61,334 nucleotides of DNA from Nemertoderma westbladi (GCA_032718475.1 JAUCBJ010006171.1:1-61334), one strand, 5' to 3'; numbered from the stretch's first letter, positions 11,529 to 22,884 are shown. Made by a program: numbers and translations. Notes: a model not told the origin generated them from the letters alone.

Positions 11529-12580
11529 GGCTTCCAGGCAGGTAAGTACCGGTATGGCAGTTTTAATACAAAAATTAATACATTTACTACCCACCGAAAC
11601 ACAAAAGATTTATAAATCAAATTGCACAAATCTACATGGGCTCCAGCATATACTAAGCAGAATACTGTTTTACCGGTACCATGGTACAGAAACTATACCT
11701 TGGATACATTGCACCTGGTTGCTCGTCCAGACTGCCATGCCAGCAGCGCAGTACGACCAGACCATCATAGTTTGTTGTCATGGCGTCCTAAACATTGCTG
11801 CTACATTACAAAGTTTTTGGTTGCCATGGTAAAATAAACAGACCTGATTGATGTGAGGTAGGACTTAGGAGAGACTGTGGGATTTATTATTAGGGAATTA
11901 TTATTAGTAGCCCCACTAGCACCACCAAATGGAACCTCACATGTTGGTCTTGGACCCGAAAATTGGGTGAAAAATATTTTTTGGTCCTAAACAGCGTCTG
12001 GGCTGTTTAAGAATAGACAAACCAAAACTTGGGCTATTTCTCCACCACTATGAATTAAAATTTCGAATCTAAGTTCAAAAAAGACCCCTGCATCCAATTC
12101 TTCAGAACGTTTTTCGCTAAAAATAGATTGGGACTATTTTAGATTATAACTAAAAGGCCCCAAAAGTGGCTATTATAGGGCCTTTTTGATCCAAAAAGGC
12201 CCCTGATCATTTTTTAGCAAAATTTGTTCAGAAGATTAGTTGACAATGGTACTCTGAACCAGAGTACCAAATTTCAACTCATTTCAGTAAAATTAGCTGA
12301 GAAATAGCCGAGAAAAATATAACTAATAAAATTACCTTTTAGCAATTTTATTAAGAGAGACCTTGAGAGCCTTTTTGATGAAAAGGGCCTAATCAATTAT
12401 TGTAAAAAATCGTGCTGCTCGACCGGCTTGTCAGAAAACAGACTAGCGTTAACATTGGCTAATAACTCGAGTTTGAGAAAAGACACAAGAAAGCTGCTTG
12501 CAGATATGAAATCTCCATTAATTCAACAAAACGATATGATTACATTTTTTTACAATTTCCAAACTAGTTTGACTCGCCCC
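11529..12580. other. APC5 upstream region, no gene seen
   Basis: This includes the APC5 5' flank. Around 12170-12205 and 12365-12390 there are short hairpins built on GGGCCTTTTT / AAAAAGGCCC. No coding exon is evident. Confidence 0.4.
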
Positions 12581-13335
12581 ACTACTACTACTACGATCGG
12601 CATGCTGCATTGCAGCTGCATTATATATATATATATATTTCATATATGTTAAGAATGCTGTGCCGGCTTGTCGATCAAATTGCGCCGCCACGACTCCCTT
12701 TCACCCATGACATTTGCTAAATCATCCGCATCTTCAAGGCCAGTGTCCTTTAAGATGCGTCTCAAGAAAATCACGGGCAGTCCACCATGCTTATTCGCTC
12801 CATGAAGGCGCCAAAGCACAAGATTATGCACTGGCTAGTCCTCACGGCGAAAGCAATGTCCTGCAAAGCGGAGGCGGCTCCGTTCAAGTGTCAAGGTAGG
12901 GAAGATTAATGGAACACCTTCAATGTTGTATAGTCTGATTGGAGATGTGTTCATTGTACTTGACACAATGAACCCGGCGCAGCATTCTTGTGAAAGTGCC
13001 ATCCAGAGATTTGGTATCCTCTGCCACAGTTAGAGCCCAGCAAGGACTCACATATAAGAGTAATGGTACCACTGCTGCCATAAATAATCGAACCTTAAGG
13101 TTCCGTTTCATTTTGTGGGACTTCCAAATCCTGGACAGACTATTTAACGTTGCCCATGCCTTCCCCTTACGTATCCGAAGCTCTTCACCTGACTTTCTGA
13201 TCCATGATCCAAGTAGCAGAAGTAATCAATGTGGTCAAGCAAGCCATCTTTTATGCCCTGACGATCAATCATTTCTTCAGGGCGCCCCACACTCCATGTT
13301 AATTTAATTGTGATTAATTTCAGTTCGGACACCCA
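12581..13335 (-). mobile_element. RTE-like LINE fragment, C-terminal reverse transcriptase and 3' end, decayed
   Basis: On the minus strand this matches the element at 31.5 kb. Broken frames encode RT C-terminal pieces such as LLLYVSPCWALTVAEDTKSL, DGTFTRMLRRVHCVKYNEHI, HNLVLWRLHGANKHGG and LRRILKDTGLEDADDLANVM, in at least three frames. Frameshifts and stops make it non-functional. The 3' end carries the same tail (GCAGCTGC..GCATGCCGATC) and a TAG repeat, read as ACT repeats at 12581-12593. An AT-rich block near 12626-12650 interrupts its 3' end. I could not find a target duplication. Confidence 0.85.
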
Positions 13336-15088
13336 TGCCTAGAAGTGCTGGTAAAAGAAAAAAGATAATGAAACTGGAACAGGTTAAATTTTATTTTGGC
13401 AGGAGCAATCAGCTGTTATTTCCTTTACCCTGGAATGGAATGGCATTTTTATTGCGTTGAAACATATTATTATTTTCGGAATTGTTGAATATAATTGCCG
13501 CGATAAGACAAACGGCACACCCATATACCCAATGCAGTAATGAGTAATCCTTCCTTTTACTTGACCTAATCATTCCTTATTAACCAACCAATCAGCCACA
13601 CTAACTGCCTCTCTAGAGGTAGGAGAGAGTGACACTCTAAAAAATGCCATTCTTGTACTTGTTGTTGTTGTTCTTGTGGTTATTTATCTCTCGACAAGCT
13701 AAATCTACTAACACTATCAATGGATGGTTTAAAGGTCCAACACATCTTCTAATCATAATTTAATATTCGAGTAGCACTTCTGTAAACCTCTGTATGTAAA
13801 TGGGAATCAATTATTATACATTTAATAGCAAGCAGTGTTATGACATACCTCTCACAAGTAGGCCCATTAATTAATTTATTACTGTAAAGTCATCTATAGA
13901 TGCACTGCGGTTTGAACTCAAAGGTCAAACACATCTCTTCTAAATGATAAAAACACTAGCTGGCGCTCATGAAAAATGGATAGAGATGGCCTAGTAATGA
14001 TATTCATTAGATGAAGGGCTAACTAACAAGAAAGTAAATTCTGTGCTAAGTTTAATCACTCACTCTTTCAACCCACTGTAAGCACATTAACTGCGTTAGT
14101 TTGTAATCTATTCGCCTCAGCTGAATAGCTCGTCCCAATGCATCCTATGGGAAGATCTACAAGGTTACTTACTGTTACTCACTCTGCTGTTAGGTGGCGG
14201 GCCACCTGAATGATATTTAATTACAGTGTGCTGCAGTCCACTTTGGGTTATTAAAATCTGATAGATAACATATTAACTGTGATTTTGGTAAGCAAAGTTT
14301 TTCAATGGAAAGGCACCCAACTATGTACATACAGTACGTAGCAAAGGATCTACATTAGGTTACTATCTGTCTGTTTGGCATTATGTTATAGTGTACTGCT
14401 GTTGGCTAGGAAGGCAATATTCATAGATCAGTTATTACTGTATTACTCTTTCACTAACTGTGTGTTTGTAATATAAATTACTGTAGCCAGCTAATAGCTT
14501 CTCTGTCGAAATCCAATGCGAGATTCATAAAATGTAAAAATTGTGATAGGCTACACCATACGAAAGATAATGTAATGTGATTTGTTTATTTTCTTTTAAT
14601 TCAATGATTTAAATAGTTATTGGAAGAAAATCGTTACTTTTCAATTGTCACGTTGTTTTTTTTACTAATCCTGTGCCCCTGTCATTTTCATGATGCAATG
14701 ATTCCTGTTGTTTAAAATGGTAGTAATGTAGTTATTCCTTATTACAAACATATAATTAAATATTTTATTTAACCCATAGGCCATAACATAATTTATTGTA
14801 ATCAATAAACTGCACTGTACATCACAATTCTATAATGCATTATACATGTCAAACATTAAGTGTATCAAATATTCCAACACCTAAGGCATAACAACCCAGG
14901 GACACTCTTAAGCACATCAAAGCAAACTTACAAGGATATAAGTAAACGAGTTGAGTTTAAGTCACTACCAGTTTGTATAAATGTACATTAATTAATGCAG
15001 TAATGAATGGAATAAATTCCCCTTGTTAATTTTATTCGTATTTATGTAATCAATAGTAGGCCTAATTGAATTTATTAGCTCGAGTATC
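13336..15088. other. Gene-free intronic stretch
   Basis: I see nothing recognisable apart from a short GTT run near 13665. The 15060-15088 end contains the GST 3' flank, with an AATAAA on the minus strand at 15071-15076, only 13 bases past the stop. Confidence 0.4.
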
Positions 15089-15748
15089 TTAAACCCCATT
15101 GAGTGCTGTCAAACCATCAGACTCTTTCCAATGTGGGGGCCATGATTTCTTTACAGACTCACGTTCCGAAACCTTAGTGTAATAGGCCTTAAGTTTCGGG
15201 TAACTGTCGAGAACCAATCCGTACCTAACAAAATAGGCAAGTTGAGGGAACATCATGACATCCGCCATTGAGAAGTTATCACCAACGAGATACTCTGACT
15301 TAAGATAATCTTCCCAAACTCCCAACTCCTTGGATAAATCCTGCTTCCTTTGCTTTAACTCATCATCGCTAATTCCCTGTTGTTTGTAAACGACGGCGCG
15401 ACCTTTCATAGCAAGTGAAAGAACTTCAAGAGTTCTTTGGAGCGCAGTTGCCAACTCCTTGTGATCCTCGGGTAATAGTTTGGTTCCTTGATTCTTAAAA
15501 ACGTTCTCGAGGTAAAAACAAATGGCCACCGATTCGTTGACTATGGTGTCCCCATGCCGGAATGTCGGGACTTGTCCCCTGGGGTTCAGGGCAAGTACCT
15601 CCGGCGACTTGTGGCCTCTCTTGGAGAATTCAATGAGGTTGGATTCAAACCCGCCCAACTGTTTCTCGAACAGAGATATCATTGCTCTCCAACATGGTGG
15701 ACTCCCTGAACCCCAGTACAATACTATGTTAGTACCATCGGAAGCCAT
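15089..15748 (-). CDS. Glutathione S-transferase, rho-like
   Basis: This is a cytosolic GST, which conjugates glutathione to electrophiles in detoxification. The 219-residue product starts MASDGTNIVLYWGSGSPPCW. The N-terminal thioredoxin-like domain has the SGSPPCWR active-site segment, the cis-proline motif GQVPTF and the glutathione-gripping NESVAICFYLE. The C-terminal helical domain has YLVGDNFSMADVMMFP, the N-capping box region typical of GSTs, and ends in PPHWKESDG. The SGSPPCW start and PPxW end match the rho class known from fish and lancelets. I start it at the ATG at 15746-15748. The open frame extends 21 residues further and looks like a signal peptide, but it begins with TTG and those bases form a pyrimidine tract ending in AG, so they read better as an intron 3' end. 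It lies in the long KSR intron on the same strand. Confidence 0.92.
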   Translation of the reverse strand: MASDGTNIVLYWGSGSPPCWRAMISLFEKQLGGFESNLIEFSKRGHKSPEVLALNPRGQVPTFRHGDTIVNESVAICFYLENVFKNQGTKLLPEDHKELATALQRTLEVLSLAMKGRAVVYKQQGISDDELKQRKQDLSKELGVWEDYLKSEYLVGDNFSMADVMMFPQLAYFVRYGLVLDSYPKLKAYYTKVSERESVKKSWPPHWKESDGLTALNGV

Positions 15749-16970
15749 GCTCGATGCAAACAATGAAACAATAACAAGAAAACAAAGAAAGAAAGAAGGA
15801 AAGAAGCCCAATTTCTAACAACAGTCGTATCAAACTCAACACACAGGTCGAATAAGCCGGTACAGCCTAGTCTATTACCAGTTACTGTATTTACAGTAAT
15901 ACAGTGAGACAGTACTGCAGTATTCTGGTATTAGGGTTAGGTTATGTAAGTACCGGTATGGACTGATTGAAGTGTGTACTGTTAAGTGATTTCTCTCTCA
16001 TATATCTGTATATGGAAATAAATAATGTAGAATGAAGATACTGGTACCATGCGACTACTCAAATTAATTATGTAGGCCTACTGTATTATTAGGCGCACTT
16101 AATGTAATATAAATAATGATTAATAAATTGTAAAGTACAGTAGGGGGTTGGCGCAAAGGGTCTTCCCGGCCAGAAACGTATGTCGAGATCGCTTTTAGTT
16201 TTCAAGTTATCACTGTCTCTCCATGTCTGCCAGTGTGACAGTCAAAATGTAAGTTTGGACAGACAGCCAGAGTCAGACCAATAGTCCGACAGACTAGACA
16301 GCTAGATTGTACCGAACATAAAAATTGACATTGGGAATTAAATCACGCACTTCGACAACCACCATAATGAAAATTATAGCTCTGTGGCAGTGTGGTGTGC
16401 TTCCTTCATGCTAGACATTATTAACCAACCAGACCACAGACAGACAGTTAAGAGCGGGAAGATTTAAACTTTGAAGACAATTTTCTCGGAATGATATTTT
16501 TTCACTCAAAACAACACAACTCTTCTGCCAATTCTTAATCCGTTTTTTGTCATTTGCGCTCCATATGATAGGCTGATAGGTAATTTCTTAAGCTACGATA
16601 AATTTCGGGCAGTTTTTTTCAATTCCATATTTCCCCGTTCCCAAGTTTTTTGTTTACGTATCTTTCAAAAATTCAAAAACACCTCAACTGACAGACTTGC
16701 GGTGTTTTGTCATTGTGACATTTATTTTTGCATTGTATCGAATGTATTTACATACAGGTTGTACAATGCAAAAACACCGTAAGTATACAAATAATCCTGA
16801 AGTCAAAATATTAATGGAAAGTGAAAATTAATCACGTAGAAAAAATTGAAAATTTCCCACCCCAAATTACGTAGGGTTATAAAAAAATAATTTAATGACA
16901 TTTTAAACCAACAATCTGAAGGCAAAGATTAATTTGCGTTTTACTCGAAATGACTTTTGTGACTTGCGGT
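15749..16970. other. GST upstream flank and dispersed repeat
   Basis: The first 70 bases are a pyrimidine-rich tract (minus strand), probably the end of a 5'-UTR intron of the GST gene. ACCGGT/GTAC words are frequent from 15850 to 16060. About 16440-16560 resembles 60005-60120 (shared TCTCGGAATG and GCGGGAA words), a dispersed repeat of unknown type. No coding exon is visible. Confidence 0.4.
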
Positions 16971-17134
16971 CTTTTCACATTGTACGGCACGGCAGTATTA
17001 GTGTCCGCCGTCTTTTCACATTGTACGGCACGGCAGTATTAGTGTCCGCCGTCTTTTCACATTGTACGGCACGGCAGTATTAGTGTCCACCGTCTTTTCA
17101 CATTGTACGGCACGGCAGTAGTAGTGTCCGCCAT
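16971..17134. repeat. 41-bp tandem repeat, four copies
   Basis: Copies start at 16971, 17012, 17053 and 17094, each beginning CTTTTCACATTGTACGGCAC and containing GTGTCCGCC. They differ at only a few sites, mostly in the last copy. Confidence 0.9.
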
Positions 17135-17149
17135 TATTAGGTTGTTCTA

Positions 17150-17465
17150 GAAAGTTTAAGTTTAATAATAAGTTTAATAAGTGTATAACATATGTTCTCA
17201 CTTATTTTTAGCGGTTGATATATTGTATATCACACTGTGTGATATACAGTTAGCTATATTCAAAAATTATTTGAAACTTGTATTTACTAATTAATTGCGT
17301 TTTTTTAATTACAAAAATGATATAGTACCTAGATTTTGCTATTTTTAATATTTTGTGTAGGCCCTACACAATGTTCGTTATTAAATATAAAAAAAGTTCT
17401 GGAACAATTTTCTAAAACATTTTTTATATAATACCGTTAGCGAACTTGTTCTTATATAAAAAAAA
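17150..17465 (-). mobile_element. Uninterrupted copy of the repeat that is split at 26.1-31.3 kb
   Basis: Reverse-complemented, this segment matches two separated stretches further right. Words such as CAAGTTCGCTAACGG, AATAACGAACATTGTGTAGG and GAATATAGCTAACTGTATAT occur at 26132-26930, and CAATATATCAACCGCTAAAA with GTGAGAACAT at 31277-31310. Between them at 17225-17247 is the perfect palindrome GTATATCACAC-T-GTGTGATATAC. It is split by the 4.33-kb element in the other copy, so this is the empty site. The copy lies directly next to the RING-CH fragment. Confidence 0.75.
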
Positions 17466-17496
17466 AGAAGCAATGCCAACATTCTTAGTTTGTATT

Positions 17497-17757
17497 TCAT
17501 TGAATGCAGGCGCGGCACACAGTTCGGAAGTAGTGGTGCCGGTTTCTCGAACCCAAGTCAGCAAACATAGCGGATGTATGAACTGTACTGTACCGCGACA
17601 GTGACAGGGGGCTGATCATGGTGGTCCCTGTGGGGTCATCCTGTTCCAAACAGATACGACATTGTCTTGAATCCGATGAATTGTGTTGGAAACTGGAATT
17701 CTGTTCTAATGCCGACGATGACATTCCGTTGACTGTATTGGAATTATTTGAACTCAT
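17497..17757 (-). pseudogene. RING-CH (MARCH-type) E3 ligase fragment with frameshift
   Basis: MARCH proteins are membrane-anchored ubiquitin ligases with an N-terminal C4HC3 RING-CH domain. From an ATG at 17755-17757 the frame reads a Ser/Asn-rich start, then CRICLEQDDPTGTTMISP. The frame then loses the domain, but one frame over the sequence continues CHCRGTVQFIHPLCLLTWVR and ends TSELCAAPAF. This restores C-x-C, x7-H, x2-C and the Trp expected of RING-CH. The shift falls in a run of five G on the plus strand (17607-17611); four would keep the frame. The seventh zinc ligand is Ser instead of Cys (SELC). One frameshift plus a lost ligand suggests a pseudogene, though a sequencing error in the homopolymer is possible. 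No transmembrane segments follow; the repeat at 17150-17465 begins instead. Confidence 0.7.
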
Positions 17758-17995
17758 TATGAAATTGTAAGCTGCTTGTGAATGTTATTATGTTTTGTTA
17801 ACTGATAGCTACTGTAGTTAACGTATTCTGGAATAGTTTTATTGTTTATCTTCTCTGTTCAATGTTGCGTTGACGACTTATAGTACTGTATACTGTTTCT
17901 TTATCGTACCTGCAGAATGGAATAACGAACGGCAAAGCATTCTAGGAAATTATGGATCAATTTTACTTTAACTCACAACCGGCTATAATATTTAA

Positions 17996-19579
17996 CCCTA
18001 TTAGTACCGGGCTATAAAATGTTGTACAAATACCGGGGGGGGGGGGGGGGGGGGTCATATTGAACCCAACCCCCCCCCCCCCCCCCCTCTAAAATCTACA
18101 AATATTTACGAAAACGTCTGATTTTTTGTTTGTACGTAGGTATCAATTGTCTGGATCCGACCGAAAAAAAAAATTTCGAAAAAATGTACTGGGGTGGTCA
18201 TATTGCAGCACCAAAATTACAAGTAGTACACAATTTTCACCAAATTTGAAACAGCTAATTATTTTTCAATACAGGTTTTCTGGGGTGCAAAATACATTGG
18301 AAAATATTAAAAAATTATATGATTACTATAAATGGCTGTTTAGTACTCTCTGCGTAGGAAAAAAATGAAAAAAACAAGTAACCAGCACTTTTCAGTTAGA
18401 ACACAAAATTTTTAATTCACTTATACGATGCTATAAATTCACATTTTCAGGTTTTCGAGGGCGCTGATTCTAATGGAATACATTTCTAATATGCCAGATC
18501 ATTGTTACTTGTATTTTTCGGCGTAATTTGGCAAATTTTGGTGCTAGCACCAAATTTCGTACCCATCACCAAAAAGTACAAGTTTGCGATGTCCAGTGCT
18601 GTTTTTATTGATTCCATCGGATTCAGGACCCTCATAAACCCGTATAACGCAAGAAACAAGGTGATACTATCTACTTATCAATTTGCATATTTTCCAAAAT
18701 TTGGTGCTGGCACAACAATTTTCACCCACCGGCGAAAAATACAAGTTTGAGAAATCTTATGAAATTTTTACTGATTCAATTGAATTCAGAACCATCACAA
18801 ACCCGTATAACGCAAGAAACAAGGTGACACAATCAATTGATATATTTGATGGTTTTCAAAATTTGGTGCTAGCACCACATTTTGCACCCACATCCGAAAA
18901 ATACAAGTTTGAGATGTCTAGTTCGATAATTATATTTTCCATTGAATTCAGAACAGCCATACACCTCTAAAACGCAAGAAATAAGTTGTCACAAGCAATT
19001 TTATCTATTGAATGGATTTTCAAAATTTCGTGCTAGCACCAAAATTTGCACACAGCACCGAAAAATACAAGTTTGATACGCTTGGTGCAACTCGTATATA
19101 TTTCATCGAATCCAGAAACCCAAAAAACCCCAATTGCGTAAAAAACAAGTTTCAAACGATCAATTTACAAAATTGACTTATTTCAAAATTTGGTGCTGGC
19201 ACCAAAATTTGGCACCCACCGAAAAAACAAGTTTGAAATTTCTAAATCAATTTATATGAATTCCATCAAATTTCTAACACCAAAAAACCGGTGTAAATAA
19301 TAAATAGAGATGTTACAATTCATATTTAATGAAATGTAATTTTCAAAAAACGTCTCAAAAAAAGTGCCAAAAGTAGGGTTAAAAAATGGTGCTATAGTAT
19401 AACTCGAAAAGTACCCAATATTTTTTAAAACGGTTTTCACTACTAGGAAGACAATAGATTTTTAGGAAAAGTCATAAAATTTCAGATTACCAACTGCGTT
19501 TGTTTCAGAATTATAATAAGAAAACCACGTGGGGGGGGGGGGGGTCATATTGACCCCCCCCCCCCCGGGTTTAATAGGG
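17996..19579. mobile_element. Non-autonomous piggyBac-like element with TTAA target sites
   Basis: Both ends abut TTAA (17992-17995 and 19580-19583). The left end reads CCCTATTAGTACCGGG and the right end, reverse-complemented, reads CCCTATTAAACCCGGG. Precise TTAA flanks plus CCC-starting inverted ends are the piggyBac signature. Long G and C runs sit just inside each end, around TCATATTGA. The interior has no transposase. It contains about five divergent tandem units, with starts near 18539, 18713, 18865, 19029 and 19191, each centred on the palindrome TTGGTGCTAGCACCAA and carrying CGTATAACGCAAGAAACAAG-type words. Confidence 0.75.
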
Positions 19580-19730
19580 TTAAGACTAGTTTTATAATAG
19601 CTAGTATTTGGTTCTAGAATAAAGTTATGTTCGGTCTACCACAGTAGCGTAATAAAGGGTACAATTTAAAGATAGTTAGTAATTAATAATAATCCCCAAA
19701 TATATCCCAAATCCTCAAATATACCCCAAA

Positions 19731-20446
19731 GGCACTACTATGTCTTGTACACACCCCCTGTTTTTTTTTTATAAATACTAGGTATATGTGTTATTTTTAT
19801 TATCAAATATTGTTTTATGACCAGCTTTAGATTTATTTAAAAAATATTTTTTGTTCTAGAACAAATATTTTATTTTATTAGTTATAGCTATTATTTATAC
19901 TTATTTGTACTTTTGTCTTATTAGTTTAATCAAGTCGAGGAATGGTGATTTTGTAGTAATCGCCATCTGTATTCTGCCAAGTGGTGTGCCAGCATCTTTG
20001 TACCTCTTCGTTTGCGTATAATTAATTGCTTTGCCTGTTTCCAGATACTCTCGATCCTTTGGGTGTTTGCTCCTGTTTTCTTATCGTAAAACCTCCCTGC
20101 TCCCCTCTTGCTATGGTTAATCGTTTTGTGTTTGTCTTTTTTTATTAATTTCACTCATAACTAAAACTAAATATGATGTAGCTACAACAGTATAACTATT
20201 TCTATAACATTTTTAAATATTAAGAAAATGTATCCCTCCATAAATATTCTCGAAATATATAATTACTATAGAAACTGGAAAAATAAAAATAAATTCTAGA
20301 AAAAAAATTGTTCTAGAACAATAATATTTTTTTTTATCAAAATAAATTTTGTTCTAGAACATAATAAATGTGTTCTAGAACAATAAATATGTTCTATAAC
20401 AAAACTGGGGGGGGGGGGGGTGGTGTGTACAAGACATAGTAGTGCC
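19731..20446. mobile_element. Merlin-family DNA transposon relic with 9-bp target duplication
   Basis: The element has inverted ends of at least 27 bp beginning GGCACTACTATGTCTTGTAC and a perfect 9-bp direct flank, TACCCCAAA (19722-19730 and 20447-20455). A 9-bp duplication and an IS1595-type transposase tail (19930-20154) fit Merlin. The interior carries about six copies of the palindrome TTCTAGAA, usually as TGTTCTAGAACA (near 19853, 20294, 20308, 20348, 20369 and a degenerate one near 20388). The shorter element at 26516-26862 has the same inverted ends. Confidence 0.85.
19930..20154 (-). pseudogene. C-terminal remnant of an IS1595/Merlin transposase
   Basis: About 74 codons remain open and read KRGAGRFYDKKTGANTQRIE followed by SIWKQAKQLIIRKRRGTKML and AEYRWR. 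The pattern N-T-x-x-I-E-x-x-W-x-x-x-K...GT...L...EYRWR is the end of the DDE domain in ISXO2/IS1595-type transposases, including the catalytic Glu. The upstream catalytic part is missing and the frame opens without an ATG, so it is inactive. Confidence 0.75.
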
Positions 20447-20455
20447 TACCCCAAA

Positions 20456-21508
20456 ATCGGGAAAAAAAGAGTACTTCTTTCCCTACGAAAAACAGTAACC
20501 CATACAGGATTGCATTGAATATTTTTGGTAATTAAACAGTATTTACACTACTACCAACCTGTCTTGAGTTTAAAGTGCTCATAAATAATATATAGGCACT
20601 TTTGCCATTCCCTGTAACTATGGAAACGGGCAACAATGGTAAAAATGCATATAAATAAGTTTCCCGAAGGCTTTTTTGGGGAAAATTGATGTGACATTCT
20701 TCAGGGTCCATATTAATGTTTCACTAAAAAAATTGCTTGATCAAATTTTTTCCGGGTCTGGATATATTTTTACCAGACTAAAGAGTACAATAATTATAGA
20801 AGCAATATAACTATGGAAGCAATATACTACAGGTAAAATTATTTTGTAACACTATTTCGTTCTATCTTTTATTAAAGAATTAAGCAACAAAAAAGTTATA
20901 ATTTAAAAGAACAAAATTAAGTATTACATCGGGGAAAAAACATAGGCATTTTTTTCAATATTCTGTTGACCCTTTATTAATCTTGCCGGCGCTAGGTGAA
21001 TAAAATGTCTCGAGAATAGTGAAAGTTATACTTTTTTCCCATGTAATACATAATCATTTCATTCAAATTCAATATAGTAATGTCAAAAGAACGTAAAAGA
21101 AAAACGCCAAAAGAAAAAGTTAACAAAGTGACGTAAAGAGTTTAACTAGACGATCAGTTATCGATGTGTCAGAAAGACATAGACGGCGGTTATAACCGCA
21201 TGGGTGCGTGCATCCTCAGCACTTTTACAGAGATGATTGTGAGTCTAGTACTAAATGGTTTGAGGAATAGCAACAGCTACTTCTAGAATTTATTATATAG
21301 TAAATAATAGATTATATTACTGTATTAGTAAAGTGCGGTTCACCACAACATACATATTGGACCCGGCGCTCCGTAATTATGTAGCTACTAACATAACCAG
21401 AATAATTAAATAAATAAATACATAGAAGAATCAAACAAACCATTATGGATGTGATTATACCATTGGAAATAAAGTTTTTTGATAAAGTTTGAAGTGCAAC
21501 CCATAACG
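20456..21508. other. Gene-free intronic stretch
   Basis: The sequence is AT-rich with no exon or repeat that I can define. The last 200 bases should include the promoter and 5' UTR of the small membrane-protein gene at 21509. Confidence 0.4.
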
Positions 21509-22126
21509 ATGTATCCTCTAGCACATCACCTCGGCCTGTTTCGGACATTAGCGAACACGAAATTATCTCCCAAGCCCACCTTACTCCAACAGAAATCATT
21601 AAATCCTTGCCACCAACAACACATTAAAATTCCCGGATACTCATCGATCCTAAATGCCGACTTAAGAAGAAACTTTGGAGGGCGAACATTTTGGGAAGAC
21701 GATTCAAGCAAACATGCGTTGGCAACAAGAGGTCAAATAGTAGACAATGAAAAGACAGGAGCAGAGACTCTGAGTACACTACAAATGGTTTACCTAGGAT
21801 ACACAAGTGCGTCACTAATTACTTACATTTCAGGATGTTTCATTCTATTACATGCCGACGTTGCATCCAAGATCATACTAACAACCCAGTCATTGGATTT
21901 GGCACTTTCCATAGTAACCTGGTCACCTCTTTTACAAGCGTATGGATCGGTACAATATGAAATTGGTATATGGAGAGTTTGGAAACATGGTGGGATATCT
22001 TCCGCAGCCTTAGTGTTTAACCTAATATTCTGTGCAATTATATTTATGTTTGCCTGTATTCAGTACGGAGGTGCAATTAAAATAATTTTCGACGCGCTAA
22101 TCAGACACAATAAACGAAAACCTTAA
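21509..22126 (+). CDS. Three-pass membrane protein, possible divergent TMEM160-like
   Basis: From the first ATG (21509) the product is 205 residues. The open frame extends ten codons upstream, but from a TTG. It has a basic N-terminal region that could be a mitochondrial presequence, then hydrophobic segments near residues 98-116, 128-146 and 163-186, ending in a basic tail (RHNKRKP). Length, three clustered C-terminal membrane segments and the amphipathic lead (ETLSTLQMVYLGYTSASLIT) parallel the gene at 24659, which resembles TMEM160 (LRLNIHRSYLSWMSVSLL). That suggests an old paralogue, but sequence identity is low and the assignment is inference. The gene is a single exon in the KSR intron, 1.25 kb upstream of TYW5 on the same strand. 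Confidence 0.6.
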   Translation: MYPLAHHLGLFRTLANTKLSPKPTLLQQKSLNPCHQQHIKIPGYSSILNADLRRNFGGRTFWEDDSSKHALATRGQIVDNEKTGAETLSTLQMVYLGYTSASLITYISGCFILLHADVASKIILTTQSLDLALSIVTWSPLLQAYGSVQYEIGIWRVWKHGGISSAALVFNLIFCAIIFMFACIQYGGAIKIIFDALIRHNKRKP

Positions 22127-22266
22127 GAAATTAAAAATACCGTGTTGCTTGAAACTAAGATCAGTTGCGTAAACACTAAACATAGTATCGAAATGGCGGT
22201 AAATTTGAATGCTATCACATTCACATATTGCAAGTTCACAAGCATAGTACTACTATACACGTTCGT

Positions 22267-22884
22267 GGGGACTTCGCGCAGCACGTAGTCGGCAAGCCTT
22301 GGCATACGGTTCAAATAGAGCAAATGGGGCATGTCTAGTTTGGACCCCATATCCCATGCTATAAATGTATTAATTCGATATACAATCATATGTTAATCCG
22401 CTAGGTGGTGTCAAATTGTTATTCTGCAATTTCGTACTTACCAGTGCAGCACTGTACAGCAGTACCGTACCGGTAGGCCTATGTCATTACTTCTGAGTCT
22501 CTAGCGGATCCCCAATTAAATGTCTTAACTTTTCAATTTCGTAAAAGATAGACTTCATGATTCTCTACAGGCCACCAAAATTTCAGCTCAGGAAAATGAG
22601 GCCTTCCCGAGAAATTTAACATTTTCTAAAAACCACATAATCTGTCGTAGCTGACGTCAGACTGCATGAATTTTCACCAAACTTTACAAACTTTCTAAAC
22701 TTTCTCTCTACTACTTACCTACTAAGTTTGGTTCAATTCCGAACGAGCGATGCCGAGAAATTCGCGTTCAAACATTTACCAGACGGACGGACAGACAGAC
22801 GGACTGACGGACAGACAGACGGACATGCCCCATTTGCCCTATATGAACCGTATGCAAAGGCTCGCCGACTACGTGTCTCGCCCC
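22267..22884. mobile_element. Foldback element with 63-69-bp inverted ends
   Basis: The left arm (22267-22335) and the right arm (22822-22884, reverse-complemented) share CACGTAGTCGG, GCATACGGTTCA and GCAAATGGGGCATGTC with few mismatches. Next to the right arm is a GACGGACAGACAGACGGACT simple repeat (22788-22824). No transposase and no clear target duplication are present. The element lies between the small membrane-protein gene and TYW5. Confidence 0.75.

Noticed and set aside
15749-15811. A hydrophobic N-terminal signal peptide on the GST
   Set aside because: The extension starts with TTG, and its Phe/Leu/Ser residues are the translation of a pyrimidine tract ending in AG just before the ATG. 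This is better read as an intron 3' end.
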